DNA of 64,000 bases, taken from the NCBI GenBank assembly GCA_963739235.1, contig CAVTZY010000049.1:1-64000 (forward strand). The letters are read 5' to 3'. This DNA comes from JAFNAG01 sp963739235. GTDB lineage: Bacteria; Acidobacteriota; UBA6911. Shown one piece after another: positions 46,505 through 55,848 of this stretch (positions are counted from its first letter, which is position 1; every line of letters begins with the position of its first letter). Position numbers and translations under genes: made by a program. The notes below the pieces were generated by a model. The model saw only the letters and a list, made by a program, of their open reading frames with translations. It did not search any database and was not told the origin of the DNA.

Positions 46505-48900
46505 TGGCGCGATGCCGGCTCGTGGCTGTGTCCATCCTCTTTTGGGTACTGATCGGACTCTCATTTTCTGCCAGTCAGGAGAAGCAGACCGGCCAGGTGC
46601 CCGGCAATTCCACATACAAAACCCAATCACAGCTGGTCCAGATTTTTCTCACGGTCATGGACGGTGCGCGCCGGGTCACGAACCTGAAGCTGTCCAATTT
46701 CAGCGTGGTCGAGGATGGCAAGCCCCAGGGCATCGACCACATGGACAGCGAGGAGTCCGCGCTTCAAATCGCGCTGCTGCTGGATACGAGCGGCAGCATG
46801 GTCCCATTAATGAAGGACACACAGGATGCCGCGGTGCTGTTCGTCGAGTCCATGAAACCCGGCGATCGGGTGACGCTGATCCCCTTCAATTCCAGTATCA
46901 CCAGCTTTCCTCAAATGACGGACGATTCAGGGCCCATCATAAACGCCATTCACAGCACAAAGGCTGCGCAGGCGACGAAGCTTTATGACGCGCTCTTGTT
47001 CGCCATGAAAGTTCTGAATGACAAAACCGGGCGCAAGGCCATTGTGGTTTTCTCCGACGGAGAAGACACCGCCAGCACATCTTCCCTGAACCTCGTGCTG
47101 AATGCATCTTCACGATCCGGGTACCCGATATACGCGGTCTGCGCCGGCCCGGCGATCAGCATGAGGAGTTTCAAGGATATCCTGCAGCAGCTGGCCGATG
47201 TCAACAAAGGAAAGCTGCTCCTGGCGATAGATCCCCGCTCTTTGCGATCGGCATTTCTGGATGTCTCCGCTGAACTTAGAGCAGCCTACGTGTTGTACTA
47301 CTACACGCAATTGCCGCCGGACGATCGCTGGCATGAACTCGTCGTCAATATTTCAGAATCCAGGTACAAAGTGTTTTCCCGCAGGGGATTTTACCTCGGC
47401 AAAACCGCCGCCTCCACTGCCCTCGCAAGGGGAATGGAAAAGGTGCCTTTGCAAACGGTCGATCCTGGGGCCCTCAAGATGAATGCCGCGGCGGCCCTGA
47501 ACGAGGTCGCGAGTTTACCTGCCGAGGCCAAACCGATCGATGCCTCAGCGCGTGAAGAAGCGGCGGCCGTCGTGCCCGCCACCCAGTCGAAACCTGCCAC
47601 AATCAAAGTAGATGCCCGGCTCGTCGAGGTGCCGATCTATGTGGAGTCGTCCGATGGCAAGGAACCGCCGAATTTCCTGGAGAAGGATTTCCAGGTTTTT
47701 GAGGACGGCCGCCGGAGAGATGTCACATTTTTCAGTTCGATCAGGATGGAGGATGTTCCGCAGGCTCGCAATCTGGCAGTGGAGAAGGCCGGCACAGGCG
47801 CCTTGCAGGGGAAACTCTCTCTCGCGGCGAGCGAAGCGCAAGATCTGGAATTCGGCAGGTACTACCTCGTTTTCGACGATTTGATGGCGGATGAAGGCCC
47901 ATTCCTGCGCGCCAAAAACGCAGCCGAGGAAATCATCCGCAAATATGCCAGCCCGATTCAGCCGATTACCGTGTTTTTCACCAGCCGCGGCAAGGCCGCT
48001 AATTCCGGCACTACTCAGATCGAACCGCTGTTGGAAGAGGTGCGGAAAACAGGCTTTCAGTCAAACCGGGATATGTCCCAGAGAGGGGGCATAGACTTGC
48101 CGCTGGCGTTCTCCATCGATGGGGGAGATGAGGATGCGTCTCTTACCGGTGAGCTCCTGATTGCCCAACGCGAGAGGCTGGAATATGTGAATCGCATGGG
48201 AGAAGTGACAGGCCTCGGCGATCAGGAGCGCAATCAACAGATCATCCAGCAGATGCTGCGCACCGAAGTGCGCGATATTATCCAGTCCCAGGTGAGCCGT
48301 ATTCGTCGGACACTCGATGGTCTGGGCCAAGCCATCAACGTGGCCGCGGCGGATCCCGGAAAAAGCAGCAAAACCATGATTTTTGTCTCCTCGGGACTCT
48401 TTCTCGGCAGAGGAACCCGGTACGATGAAACCAACACCATGGAGAGGATGGTGACGGCGGCGAAGCGAGCGGGCGTCCGGATTTTTGCGTTGGACACCAC
48501 GGTAGTCGCCGAGGAATTTATGGGACGCAGTGCCGCTTCGGGTTCTATGCAGCTGCTGAAACCAAACCTCAACGTCACCGCCGCAAGCCTGCAGTCTGAA
48601 AGGGCGGCTTCCCTAGACACACTTACGCTGGGAACGGGCGGCAAGCGGCTGCAGCAGGACAACAGCGTCAGCGCAGCCATTCAGCCTGCGATTGCACAAG
48701 GGCGACTCTATTACCTGGCATTCATTTCCCGTCTGCCGGAGGATGGCCGTTACCATAAGCTCAACGTCACGGTTTCTTCACGCTCAGTCCGGGTCCATGC
48801 GCGGCAAGGCTACTATGCGCGGCCGCTCGCTCCGCCGATGCCCGCTCCCGCGCCCGGCGCCGCAGTCCGAAGACCTGAAATCGCTTTTGCAGCGTGTTGA
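46504..48900 (+). CDS. VWFA-related acidobacterial-type exported protein with two VWA-like domains
   Basis: 798 residues from the ATG at 46504, which overlaps the previous stop. A signal peptide (LVAVSILFWVLIGLSFSAS) is followed by a VWFA-related module: QIFLTVMDGARRVTNLKLSNFSVVEDGK, then a full MIDAS motif DTSGSM (about residue 97) and VVFSDGEDTAS. A second copy starts at VDARLVEVPIYVESSDGKEPP, with EKDFQVFEDGRRRDVTFF and a looser VWA core (TMIFVSSGLFLGRGTRYD, VRIFALDTT). Both end in the same kind of strand (HELVVNISESRYKVFSRRGFYLG; HKLNVTVSSRSVRVHARQGYY). Metal-dependent protein binding is likely. The final residues (VRRPEIAFAAC) look out of frame. Confidence 0.85.
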   Translation: MARCRLVAVSILFWVLIGLSFSASQEKQTGQVPGNSTYKTQSQLVQIFLTVMDGARRVTNLKLSNFSVVEDGKPQGIDHMDSEESALQIALLLDTSGSMVPLMKDTQDAAVLFVESMKPGDRVTLIPFNSSITSFPQMTDDSGPIINAIHSTKAAQATKLYDALLFAMKVLNDKTGRKAIVVFSDGEDTASTSSLNLVLNASSRSGYPIYAVCAGPAISMRSFKDILQQLADVNKGKLLLAIDPRSLRSAFLDVSAELRAAYVLYYYTQLPPDDRWHELVVNISESRYKVFSRRGFYLGKTAASTALARGMEKVPLQTVDPGALKMNAAAALNEVASLPAEAKPIDASAREEAAAVVPATQSKPATIKVDARLVEVPIYVESSDGKEPPNFLEKDFQVFEDGRRRDVTFFSSIRMEDVPQARNLAVEKAGTGALQGKLSLAASEAQDLEFGRYYLVFDDLMADEGPFLRAKNAAEEIIRKYASPIQPITVFFTSRGKAANSGTTQIEPLLEEVRKTGFQSNRDMSQRGGIDLPLAFSIDGGDEDASLTGELLIAQRERLEYVNRMGEVTGLGDQERNQQIIQQMLRTEVRDIIQSQVSRIRRTLDGLGQAINVAAADPGKSSKTMIFVSSGLFLGRGTRYDETNTMERMVTAAKRAGVRIFALDTTVVAEEFMGRSAASGSMQLLKPNLNVTAASLQSERAASLDTLTLGTGGKRLQQDNSVSAAIQPAIAQGRLYYLAFISRLPEDGRYHKLNVTVSSRSVRVHARQGYYARPLAPPMPAPAPGAAVRRPEIAFAAC

Positions 48901-49435
48901 GCAGTCCATTCAAGGCTCCGATTTTGCGAACCTGGCGCCCGCTTTGGAAGAGCTCACGCGCAGGTTCCCGGACAAATCCAGCTTGTGGTACAACTTGGGG
49001 CTTACTTATCTAAATCTGAAAAATCCCGCAGGTGCCGTCGCCGCCTTCCAGCGTGCGCTGGTCCTTGCTCCTGAGGATCGAGCAACGGGTCTCATGCTGG
49101 CACGCGCATTTGCGGCAAGCGGCAACGGAGATGCGGCAATCGAGACGATTCAAATGCTGCGCCGCAGCCATCCGTCGGATCTGGATCTTCTGATTCAGCT
49201 TGGGAGGGCCTACGAAGCGGCTTCTCAGCCCGCGAGGGCCTATGACGTGTATCGCAGCGTGTTGGATGCCACGCCCAGTCCGCCTTTGGATTTTTATGTT
49301 CTGCTCCTGCGCACGTCGACCTTGCTGCGCCGGTTCCCGGAGGCGCGCATCTTCCTCCGGGATTATCGCGAACAGGGCGGCCCCGAGAGCCGCGTTGAAA
49401 CCTGGGCCCGCCTGATCGACCGCGCTCCCCGCTGA
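48797..49435 (+). CDS. TPR segment, probably the frameshifted C-terminus of the VWFA protein
   Basis: In the next frame, SEDLKSLLQRVEQSIQGSDFANLAPALEELTRRF begins just where the VWFA frame turns into nonsense. TPRs follow (SLWYNLGLTYLNLKNPAGAV, TGLMLARAFAASGNGDAAIE, LLIQLGRAYEAASQPARAYDVY). The proline-rich linker PAPAPG/PLPRPAPQ spans both frames, so one indel near 48850 would give a single protein of about 977 residues. Otherwise it would be a separate gene starting at an ATG at 48797 or 48815 with no ribosome site or signal peptide, which is less likely. Confidence 0.65.
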   Translation: MRGKATMRGRSLRRCPLPRPAPQSEDLKSLLQRVEQSIQGSDFANLAPALEELTRRFPDKSSLWYNLGLTYLNLKNPAGAVAAFQRALVLAPEDRATGLMLARAFAASGNGDAAIETIQMLRRSHPSDLDLLIQLGRAYEAASQPARAYDVYRSVLDATPSPPLDFYVLLLRTSTLLRRFPEARIFLRDYREQGGPESRVETWARLIDRAPR

Positions 49436-49466
49436 AACTCAGGTTTTTCCCCTCGAACCATGTAAC

Positions 49467-49767
49467 TTCAGAACTCCTGACACGCCCTAATGCAAAGCTG
49501 TCCGCATTTTCGCCAAGCTCCACATGGTCCGATCTGTGCGGCCGGCGGTAGGAACAGACTCGAGAATCTTGAGCCATTCCTCGCCGGCCGCTTTCGGAGT
49601 GCGGCGGCATGACGCCGCTTTCTGATTTCGGGATACCAAAAGCGGCGTCATGCCGCCGCACTCCAAAGCGCCTTCGGCGCGGAAAAGCGGACAGGTTATG
49701 GTCCGCACCCATGTTCCTGAAACTCGGCGATTTTCCTGACTTTTTGGGGCATGTCAGGAGTTCTGAA
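49467..49767. repeat. 301-bp nested palindrome cluster between the VWFA/TPR gene and rlmN
   Basis: The outer arms (49467-49487 with 49747-49767, TTCAGAACTCCTGACA type, 20 of 21 paired) enclose a second pair, CTGTCCGCATTTTCGC with GCGGAAAAGCGGACAG (49498-49513 and 49679-49694). A 9-bp pair, CGGCCGGCG, lies at 49539-49547 with 49582-49590. Last comes a perfect 25-bp stem GGAGTGCGGCGGCATGACGC and on (49596-49620 with 49640-49664). The 25-bp core recurs exactly at 58973-59034. No gene is visible in the gap 49436-49782. Confidence 0.88.
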
Positions 49768-49782
49768 CTTCGAAAGCCGGGG

Positions 49783-50850
49783 TTAAGGAGTTGGGCAAGG
49801 TGGGGGAGCGTCGTTGCCGGTGGGTTGATTGCGGCCGGCAAGCATGCCGCAGGCGGCGGAGATGTCGCTCCCCCGCGGGCGCCGGATGTAGGCGGTGAGG
49901 TGATGTTCAAGCAGAATCTTCTGGAATACCAGCACACGCTCTTCGCCTGGAGCCTTTAGCGCGATCCAGGGGTCGGCGTTCAGCGGGATCAGATTCACCT
50001 TCTTCTTCAAGCCCTTAAGCAGCCGCACCAGGCGCAAAGCGTCTTCGGGGGTATCATTCACATCTTGAATCAGGACGTATTCGAACGTGATGCGCCGTCG
50101 AGGTTCCAAGGGGAACTTGCGGCAGGCTTCAAGCAGCGCGGCAATATTCCACTTGTGATTGATGGGGATCAGCTGATCGCGCACCTCGTCGGTGGTGGCG
50201 TTGAGGGATATTGCCAGGTTCGGGATCAAATCCTCATGGGCCAGGCGTTCCAGGCCCGGCACGATTCCGGAGGTCGAAAGGGTGATGCGCCGCGATGAGA
50301 TTGACATCCCGAGCGGATCGGTCATGACCCGCAGCGCTTTCATGACATTTTCGTAGTTGAGCAGCGGCTCCCCCATTCCCATGATCACGATGTTCAGGCG
50401 CTTCGAGTCCGTACCGCGGTCTTGCTGCAGGGCAAGCACCTGGCCGACGATTTCCGCCGCCGAGAGGTTTCGGCGCATCGGCAGCTTGCCCGTTACGCAG
50501 AAGAGGCACTCCACAGCGCAACCCACCTGGGTGGAGAGGCAGAAGGTGTCCCGCTTCTCCTCCGGAATGAAAACGGACTCGATCCTGTGCCCGCCGGCTA
50601 CTTCAAAAAGATAGCGGCGCGTACCGTCCGACGACTGAAACACTTGGATCGCTTCAGGATACTCGATAGCGAAGCGCCGCCCGAGCTCTTCACGCAGCGG
50701 TCTGGCGAGATCCGTGAAAAGCGCCCAGTCTGCCAGGCGGCGGCGATATAGATTGGCGAAAATCTGCCGGGCACGGAAGCCCGGTTCTTCGAGATCAGCT
50801 ACCAGGGCCTCGATATCCTGCAGCGAGGCGCCGATCAGATTGGGTTTCAT
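49783..50850 (-). CDS. rlmN: 23S rRNA (adenine-2503-C2)-methyltransferase
   Basis: Radical-SAM enzyme that methylates C2 of A2503 in 23S rRNA (and A37 of some tRNAs). 355 residues from the ATG at 50850; an upstream in-frame start at 50868 is possible. Motifs are RARQIFANLYRRR, LSTQVGCAVECLFCVTGK (the CxxxCxxC cluster site), VIMGMGEPLLNYENV and LAISLNATTDEVRDQLIP. A conserved Cys in SAACGMLAG at the end would be the methyl-carrying active-site residue. Complete. Confidence 0.95.
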   Translation of the reverse strand: MKPNLIGASLQDIEALVADLEEPGFRARQIFANLYRRRLADWALFTDLARPLREELGRRFAIEYPEAIQVFQSSDGTRRYLFEVAGGHRIESVFIPEEKRDTFCLSTQVGCAVECLFCVTGKLPMRRNLSAAEIVGQVLALQQDRGTDSKRLNIVIMGMGEPLLNYENVMKALRVMTDPLGMSISSRRITLSTSGIVPGLERLAHEDLIPNLAISLNATTDEVRDQLIPINHKWNIAALLEACRKFPLEPRRRITFEYVLIQDVNDTPEDALRLVRLLKGLKKKVNLIPLNADPWIALKAPGEERVLVFQKILLEHHLTAYIRRPRGSDISAACGMLAGRNQPTGNDAPPPCPTP

Positions 50851-51031
50851 GCCATTTCCCGCGATCACCCAAAAACCATATCACCTTCGACTCCGGCCGT
50901 CACGCCGTCATCAGCCTTTTATTCCCATAAGGAAAACTACCGCCTGTGGCTGCGAGACTCAACGAAGCTATTCTTAATCAAACACTAGGCGAAAAGGCGA
51001 TGGGGATGGACCACGAAGGGTTGAAAAGCCA

Positions 51032-51255
51032 GGCCCCAGAGGGGCCATAGATAGTAGCCCCGGGCAAGCGCAGCGCAGCCCGGGGTAGGATAATGGAAAA
51101 TGATAGAGCCCCGGCAGGGGCGACGGAATGACGGTGGTGACGAATGCGATTTTGGTATCCTCTTTCGCCCCTCCAGGGCTCTTCGTCGTTATTTGGCTGA
51201 CCCCGGGCTGCGCTGCGCTTGCCCGGGGCTACTATCTTTCGGCCCCTCTGGGGCC
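51032..51255. repeat. 224-bp nested palindrome with 54-bp arms (GGCCCC/CCCCGGG type)
   Basis: The left arm 51032-51085 and right arm 51201-51255 pair almost perfectly: GGCCCCAGAGGGGCC, GATAGTAGCCCCGGG, CAAGCGCAGCGCAGCCC. The loop contains a second pair, AGAGCCCCGGCAGGGGCGA with TCGCCCCTCCAGGGCTC (about 51164-51181). It occupies the centre of the 770-bp gap between divergent rlmN and the TonB receptor. I see no gene in that gap; the stretch 51260-51640 must hold the receptor promoter, but I could not pick out a convincing one. Confidence 0.88.
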
Positions 51256-51640
51256 CTCATGAGCCTGACACTGCCCTTTGGAAGGCCTCCTGGAGCCACC
51301 CCCTCTGCGGGCAAAGTCTCACTTCCCTCTTCGTTAGCAACCGTTATAGCAGAGTTCCACGGAAAATAGGTCCATTGCACTTCTTTAAGAATGGATTTGC
51401 CTGGTTGGCCATTGCGGCCTTTTATCTGGCGTGCTTTGGGCCGTGATCTGCGTTTGCCGTTTTAGTGTAAGTCGGCCCCGAACCAGATCTCCTACATTTC
51501 CCTAAGAAAGGACTTGCTTAGCCTACGCCAGAGGATATATCGTAACTTCATTAGATCATTTAGGCGTCAGATTGCCGTCTTGGATGAAGGGACCAAGGCA
51601 GCTCTACTTGTCAAAACCGCTTTTCACAAAGGAGGCATAC

Positions 51641-54600
51641 ATGAAGCAGCCTTACACAGGAAAGTATTCATTGCTGCCTGTGATACTGGTCATGCTGTTG
51701 ACCTTGCCGTATGCGTTCGCACAGGAAACGACGGCAGGATTACAGGGTGTCGTCAAGGATCCTTCGGGCGCGGTCATCGTCAACGCGACCTTGGAGTTAT
51801 CCAGCCCAGCCCTGATCGGTAGCAAGAAGACTGCCACCGATTCGACAGGCCAATATCGATTTGCGGCCCTTCCCCCCGGCCAGTATACCCTGACGGTATC
51901 CGCCACCGGGTTCAGGACGAGCAAACAGACGGGCATCGCCTTGAGCGCCGGCCGCCTCCCCATTCTCGATGTGCAGTTGGAGGTGGGCCAGTTGTCGGAA
52001 ACGGTCACTGTTTCTGCCGACGCGGTCATCCTGGATACCACCCAGAGCAAGGTGGCGGTCACGTTGCCCAACACGATTATTGACCTGATTCCGAAGGGGC
52101 GCTCGTTCGAGTCGTTGATTCAGATTGCCCCTGGCTCGCGCATGGAGCCGCTGCAGGGGGGCGGCTACCAGATTGACGGCGCCAGCGACAGCGAAAACGT
52201 GTTCATGATCGACGGCGTGAACACCACGGGGATTCAGAATGGCGGCACGGGCAAGAGCTTCCAGATGGATTTCGTCGAGGAAGTCCAGGTCAAGTCGAGC
52301 AGCTTTGATGCCGAGTACGGCGGTGCCATCGGCGGTGTGATCAACGCCGTCCCAAAGCGTGGCGCCAACACCTGGCACGGCAGTCTCGTGACCTACTTGC
52401 GCAGCAATAGTCTCAACGCCAACAATGGCGACCGCGGGTTGCGGACCAATCCTCTCCTTCCGGGCACCAACACGACCACTCGTCTCGACGCCACGCCCGA
52501 GTACTTCATGGCGAAAAAAGACTACAATGTGACCCTCGAACCCGGCTTTGAGGTGGGCGGTCCGCTGCTGAAAGACAAGCTGTGGTTGTTCACCAGCTAT
52601 ATCCCTCAGCTAAACCAGATTCGCCGTACCACAGTCTTCACCGGCACGAATCCGGGACCGCGCACGTTGGCCTCAAATAATTCCCAGCAAAACGCTTACA
52701 ACCGGTTGGATTACGGCCTGTTCAACTCCCTGCGCCTCTTTGCGGCCTGGAATTACGCGTATTATCGAACCATGGGAAATTTGGGCGGTCAGGATAGCGT
52801 GATTGGGCAGAGGAACACGGGCGCCTCGACTGACCCCACCACGATCCGCTCGGATGCCGGCTCAGTCCAACCTCAGGCAGTCTGGACCTTCGGCGGCGAT
52901 TGGACGCCGACCTCGAAGTTGGTGGTCAGCGCCCGCTGGGGTTATTTCTTCAATAATACTGAGTCACGAGGAATACCGCAGGGCCTTCGCTGGTCGTACA
53001 GCAATACTGTGAACGCCACTATGAAGGATCTGGCGGGAGCCGCTTATCCCACCTCAATCCTTAACACCTCGGGTTATGCCAATATCGGGAACAACTCCAC
53101 GACCCTCTTCAATGTGTACAAACGCAAGAGCTTCACGACAGATGCTTCCTACTTCACTCACTTCCTCGGCGGCACCCACACCTTCAAAGGCGGGTATTTC
53201 TTCGCCGGGCAGACGAATGACGTGTTGAATACCTTCAATGGTGGGTGGGTCACGCTAACCTGGGGGCAGTCCTATGCGCCGCAGGCTGGTGCGACGAATT
53301 GCGACTCGATCATCGCCCAGAATATAACAAACTACGGTGCAGCAGCAGGAGTATGCCAGGGCAGGTACGGATACTTCGTCGTCGGTAATGGAGTCGTAAA
53401 CACAGGCTCGAGCAGTCAGACCGCGCATGCGCTCTACATCCAGGACACCTGGACCGTCGGCCATGGTTTGACCCTCAACCTGGGTATTCGCTTCGACAAG
53501 GAGACGCAGCCTCCCTACGATCCGGCCCGCTTCCCCACGGTCGCGTTTGGCTGGGGAGACAAGGTTGCTCCGCGCCTCGGCGGCGCCTATGACCTATTCC
53601 ACAACGGCAAAGTCAAGCTCTATGCCAGCTACGGCCAGTTCTATGACATCATGAAGATGGGTCTGGCGCGCGGCTCATTCGGCAGCGACTACTGGCACAA
53701 CTGCGTCTACGCCCTGGACGATTCGGACTACACGAAGATCACTCCGACCTACCCGATCGGGGGCGGCTGCCCGGCGACCGGTCCAGCCCCGGGTGTGACC
53801 GTAGGCCGTTTCATCGAAAACGTGGACTACCGGGCCACCAAAGCTGATTCGCGTGACCCGGCGCTTTCGCCGACCATGAAACCGATGAAGCAGCATGAGT
53901 TCGCCATGGGTGTGGATTGGGCCATCTCCAAGACCTGGTCCTTTACGAGCCGGTATTCGCGCAAGCGCCTCGATATGACTATCGAGGACATGGCGATCAC
54001 CGACAACCTGGGTTTCTACATCGGCAACCCGGGGACGACGTTCGCCGACGTGCTGCACCGTCCCGTGGTCATCCCCGATGCCAATGGGAATAATTATCTG
54101 ACCACCGTGCCGTTCTGCGCGGAGTGCCCGCCTGTGGTTCCGGCGATCCGCCGTTATGACGGAGTGGAGTTCAGCCTCTCCAGGCGGGCGACAAGCACAT
54201 GGTGGGGTACGATCTCCTACACTTACAGCAAACTGAGGGGCAACTATGCCGGCCTGACCAACACGGATCCTACCGATGGCGGCGGCGGCCGTCATGCACC
54301 GAACAATAACCGCGCGTTCGACATTCCGACCATGACCTACCTGCCCAGCGGGCAGATTGATGATGGACTGCTCTCTACCGACCGTCCGAATACCTTCAAG
54401 GCTTTCGGATTCTATCGGGCCAAGTGGTTGGGCATGCAGACCATCTTCGGTATCACCCAGAATATCTACCAGGGTACGCCGATCAGCAGTTGCCTGCCCG
54501 TAGTCGGCACTTCGTCGGCATGCCAGTGGGCGGAAGGCCGTGGCAATTTTGTGGACCTCGCCCGCAACTCAGACGGCAGTATTTCCAAGACGGGTGTCGA

Positions 54601-55006
54601 AAACGGCAAACGCACTCCCGCCTATATTCAGACCGATTTGACCGTGCGCCATGCGATTTTTACGAGCAAGGAACACGAGAACATGAACTTGAGCTTTGAA
54701 GCCAATGTCACCAACCTGTTCAACCAGCGGGCAGCGACGATTTACTACGAGTTCATGATTCCCGCAAACCTGGTCAACCCCGTCCGGGCGTCGCGCTTCT
54801 CCGGCGACCTGGGAACTGACTTCGGCAAGGTCATGAACGGCTACGACTACATCGATGCGATGAATGCGACAGGCGCATTCGCAGGAACCGTGCCGGGATC
54901 CAGCACGAAGATTCAGGCTCCTGTGACTCTGGCAAACCGCTACGGGCTGCCGAGCGGGTTCCAGACGGCTCGCGCCATTCGTCTGACCCTGCGTTTCGCC
55001 TTCTAA
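51641..55006 (+). CDS. Oar-like TonB-dependent outer-membrane receptor with carboxypeptidase-regulatory domain
   Basis: 1121 residues. The signal peptide (LLPVILVMLLTLPYAFAQ) is followed by an Ig-like carboxypeptidase-regulatory repeat (about 30-110: GLQGVVKDPSGAVIVNATLEL, YRFAALPPGQYTLTVSATGF). A plug-like domain comes next (VFMIDGVNTTGIQ, MDFVEEVQVKSSSFDAEYGG, then GGVINAVPKRGANTWHGS). The rest is a long beta-barrel ending in RLTLRFAF with a terminal Phe, the outer-membrane insertion signal. No TonB box is obvious. Proteins of this type are highly expanded in Acidobacteriota and are linked to polymer uptake or adhesion. AAAGGAGG precedes the ATG. A strong terminator follows. Confidence 0.92.
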   Translation: MKQPYTGKYSLLPVILVMLLTLPYAFAQETTAGLQGVVKDPSGAVIVNATLELSSPALIGSKKTATDSTGQYRFAALPPGQYTLTVSATGFRTSKQTGIALSAGRLPILDVQLEVGQLSETVTVSADAVILDTTQSKVAVTLPNTIIDLIPKGRSFESLIQIAPGSRMEPLQGGGYQIDGASDSENVFMIDGVNTTGIQNGGTGKSFQMDFVEEVQVKSSSFDAEYGGAIGGVINAVPKRGANTWHGSLVTYLRSNSLNANNGDRGLRTNPLLPGTNTTTRLDATPEYFMAKKDYNVTLEPGFEVGGPLLKDKLWLFTSYIPQLNQIRRTTVFTGTNPGPRTLASNNSQQNAYNRLDYGLFNSLRLFAAWNYAYYRTMGNLGGQDSVIGQRNTGASTDPTTIRSDAGSVQPQAVWTFGGDWTPTSKLVVSARWGYFFNNTESRGIPQGLRWSYSNTVNATMKDLAGAAYPTSILNTSGYANIGNNSTTLFNVYKRKSFTTDASYFTHFLGGTHTFKGGYFFAGQTNDVLNTFNGGWVTLTWGQSYAPQAGATNCDSIIAQNITNYGAAAGVCQGRYGYFVVGNGVVNTGSSSQTAHALYIQDTWTVGHGLTLNLGIRFDKETQPPYDPARFPTVAFGWGDKVAPRLGGAYDLFHNGKVKLYASYGQFYDIMKMGLARGSFGSDYWHNCVYALDDSDYTKITPTYPIGGGCPATGPAPGVTVGRFIENVDYRATKADSRDPALSPTMKPMKQHEFAMGVDWAISKTWSFTSRYSRKRLDMTIEDMAITDNLGFYIGNPGTTFADVLHRPVVIPDANGNNYLTTVPFCAECPPVVPAIRRYDGVEFSLSRRATSTWWGTISYTYSKLRGNYAGLTNTDPTDGGGGRHAPNNNRAFDIPTMTYLPSGQIDDGLLSTDRPNTFKAFGFYRAKWLGMQTIFGITQNIYQGTPISSCLPVVGTSSACQWAEGRGNFVDLARNSDGSISKTGVENGKRTPAYIQTDLTVRHAIFTSKEHENMNLSFEANVTNLFNQRAATIYYEFMIPANLVNPVRASRFSGDLGTDFGKVMNGYDYIDAMNATGAFAGTVPGSSTKIQAPVTLANRYGLPSGFQTARAIRLTLRFAF

Positions 55007-55031
55007 TCCATTAACCTTCCGCTTAACAAAA

Positions 55032-55058
55032 GGGGGCCGGTTTTCCGGCCCCCTTTTT
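55032..55058 (+). terminator. Rho-independent terminator of the TonB receptor gene
   Basis: GGGGGCCGG (55032-55040), loop TTTT, CCGGCCCCC (55045-55053), then TTTTT. A textbook terminator 25 nt after the stop codon. The rest of the gap to 55258 holds no gene that I can see. Confidence 0.93.
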
Positions 55059-55258
55059 CGTCTGCCACCCGTGCACAACAACGATAAATCTCTTCCATTA
55101 AGCCTTATGCACGCCGGCTCTAATCCAACAACGGATTCTACAGATACGACCCCATGCAGGCGCGCAAGGCGCGGGAGGAGAACTGGGGAAAGCTGTGAGC
55201 TCGTGGTTTTCAAGATTGCAGGAAGATGCTGCTGGACGAGGGCAGACTGACTTCTGAA

Positions 55259-55591
55259 TCAGGACAAAACCAGGAATGCCGCGTTCCGGTCGTCATGGAA
55301 TAGTTGAATATCTTTCACATGAACCCTGAGTATCTTTTCGATCGCGAGCGTTGAGGAATTCCCGCGTCGAATCCAAATCACCTTGGGAGGGGGACCCAAA
55401 AGGAAACTCCTTTGGTGGAAGTCAGAGTCTTTGGAAACGATTGTGAAATCTTCGCCTTTCGCCAGATTCCAGATGGTCTCATCGTCGGCCGACTGCAGCC
55501 CGAAGTCCTTGACATGAGCGGAACCGGGAAATTCATCCTTCAGTTTTTCTACCAGGCGCTGGGAGATGTTCTCGTCGAGGAGAAGCTTCAC
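55259..55591 (-). CDS. DUF5615 PIN-like toxin candidate
   Basis: 110 residues from the GTG at 55591, which overlaps the upstream DUF433 stop as GTGA. The PIN-like fold shows an acidic active site: VKLLLDENISQRLVEKL (Asp, Glu), SADDETIWNLAKGEDFTIVSKDSDF (Asp-Asp and Asp-x-Asp), and PKVIWIRRGNSST. DUF5615 proteins are usually encoded with DUF433 partners and are predicted ribonuclease toxins. The upstream in-frame extension (MPRVRCRSRAQ...) lies inside the DUF433 gene and is not family-like. Confidence 0.85.
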   Translation of the reverse strand: MKLLLDENISQRLVEKLKDEFPGSAHVKDFGLQSADDETIWNLAKGEDFTIVSKDSDFHQRSFLLGPPPKVIWIRRGNSSTLAIEKILRVHVKDIQLFHDDRNAAFLVLS

Positions 55592-55812
55592 GCCGGAACC
55601 GTAGTGAGCTTGCGCTCGCGATCGGCAGCGAACGCGAGGCAAGCCTTAATGTCGTCAGAGGTCAATTCAGGAAAATCGTGCAATATCTCGGCTTCGGTCA
55701 TGCCTGAAGCGAGGTAGTCGAGGACATCATAAACTGTGATGCGGAGTCCCCGTATGCAGGGCTTACCTCCTCGTTTCCCGGGCTCTATGGTGATGATGTC
55801 TCGATAATCCAT
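55588..55812 (-). CDS. DUF433 antitoxin candidate
   Basis: 74 residues from the ATG at 55812: MDYRDIITIEPGKRGGKPCIRGLRITVYDVLDYLASGMTEAEILHDFPELTSDDIKACLAFAADRE. GKPCIRG.RI.V.D.L and the winged-helix-like region match DUF433. It overlaps the DUF5615 gene by GTGA, so the pair is translated together. A -10 hexamer TATCAT ends 6 nt before the ATG, with no ribosome site between. It is divergent from hicAB 270 bp away. Confidence 0.87.
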   Translation of the reverse strand: MDYRDIITIEPGKRGGKPCIRGLRITVYDVLDYLASGMTEAEILHDFPELTSDDIKACLAFAADRERKLTTVPA

Positions 55813-55818
55813 GCACTC

Positions 55819-55848
55819 ATGATAACGTGATCGACCGCTTGAAAGCAA
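55819..55848 (-). promoter_or_regulatory. Promoter of the DUF433-DUF5615 pair, predicted leaderless
   Basis: On the reverse strand TTGCTT (55848-55843), 18 nt, then TATCAT (55824-55819). Six bases (GAGTGC) separate it from the ATG at 55812, so transcription would start at the start codon. Confidence 0.55.
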
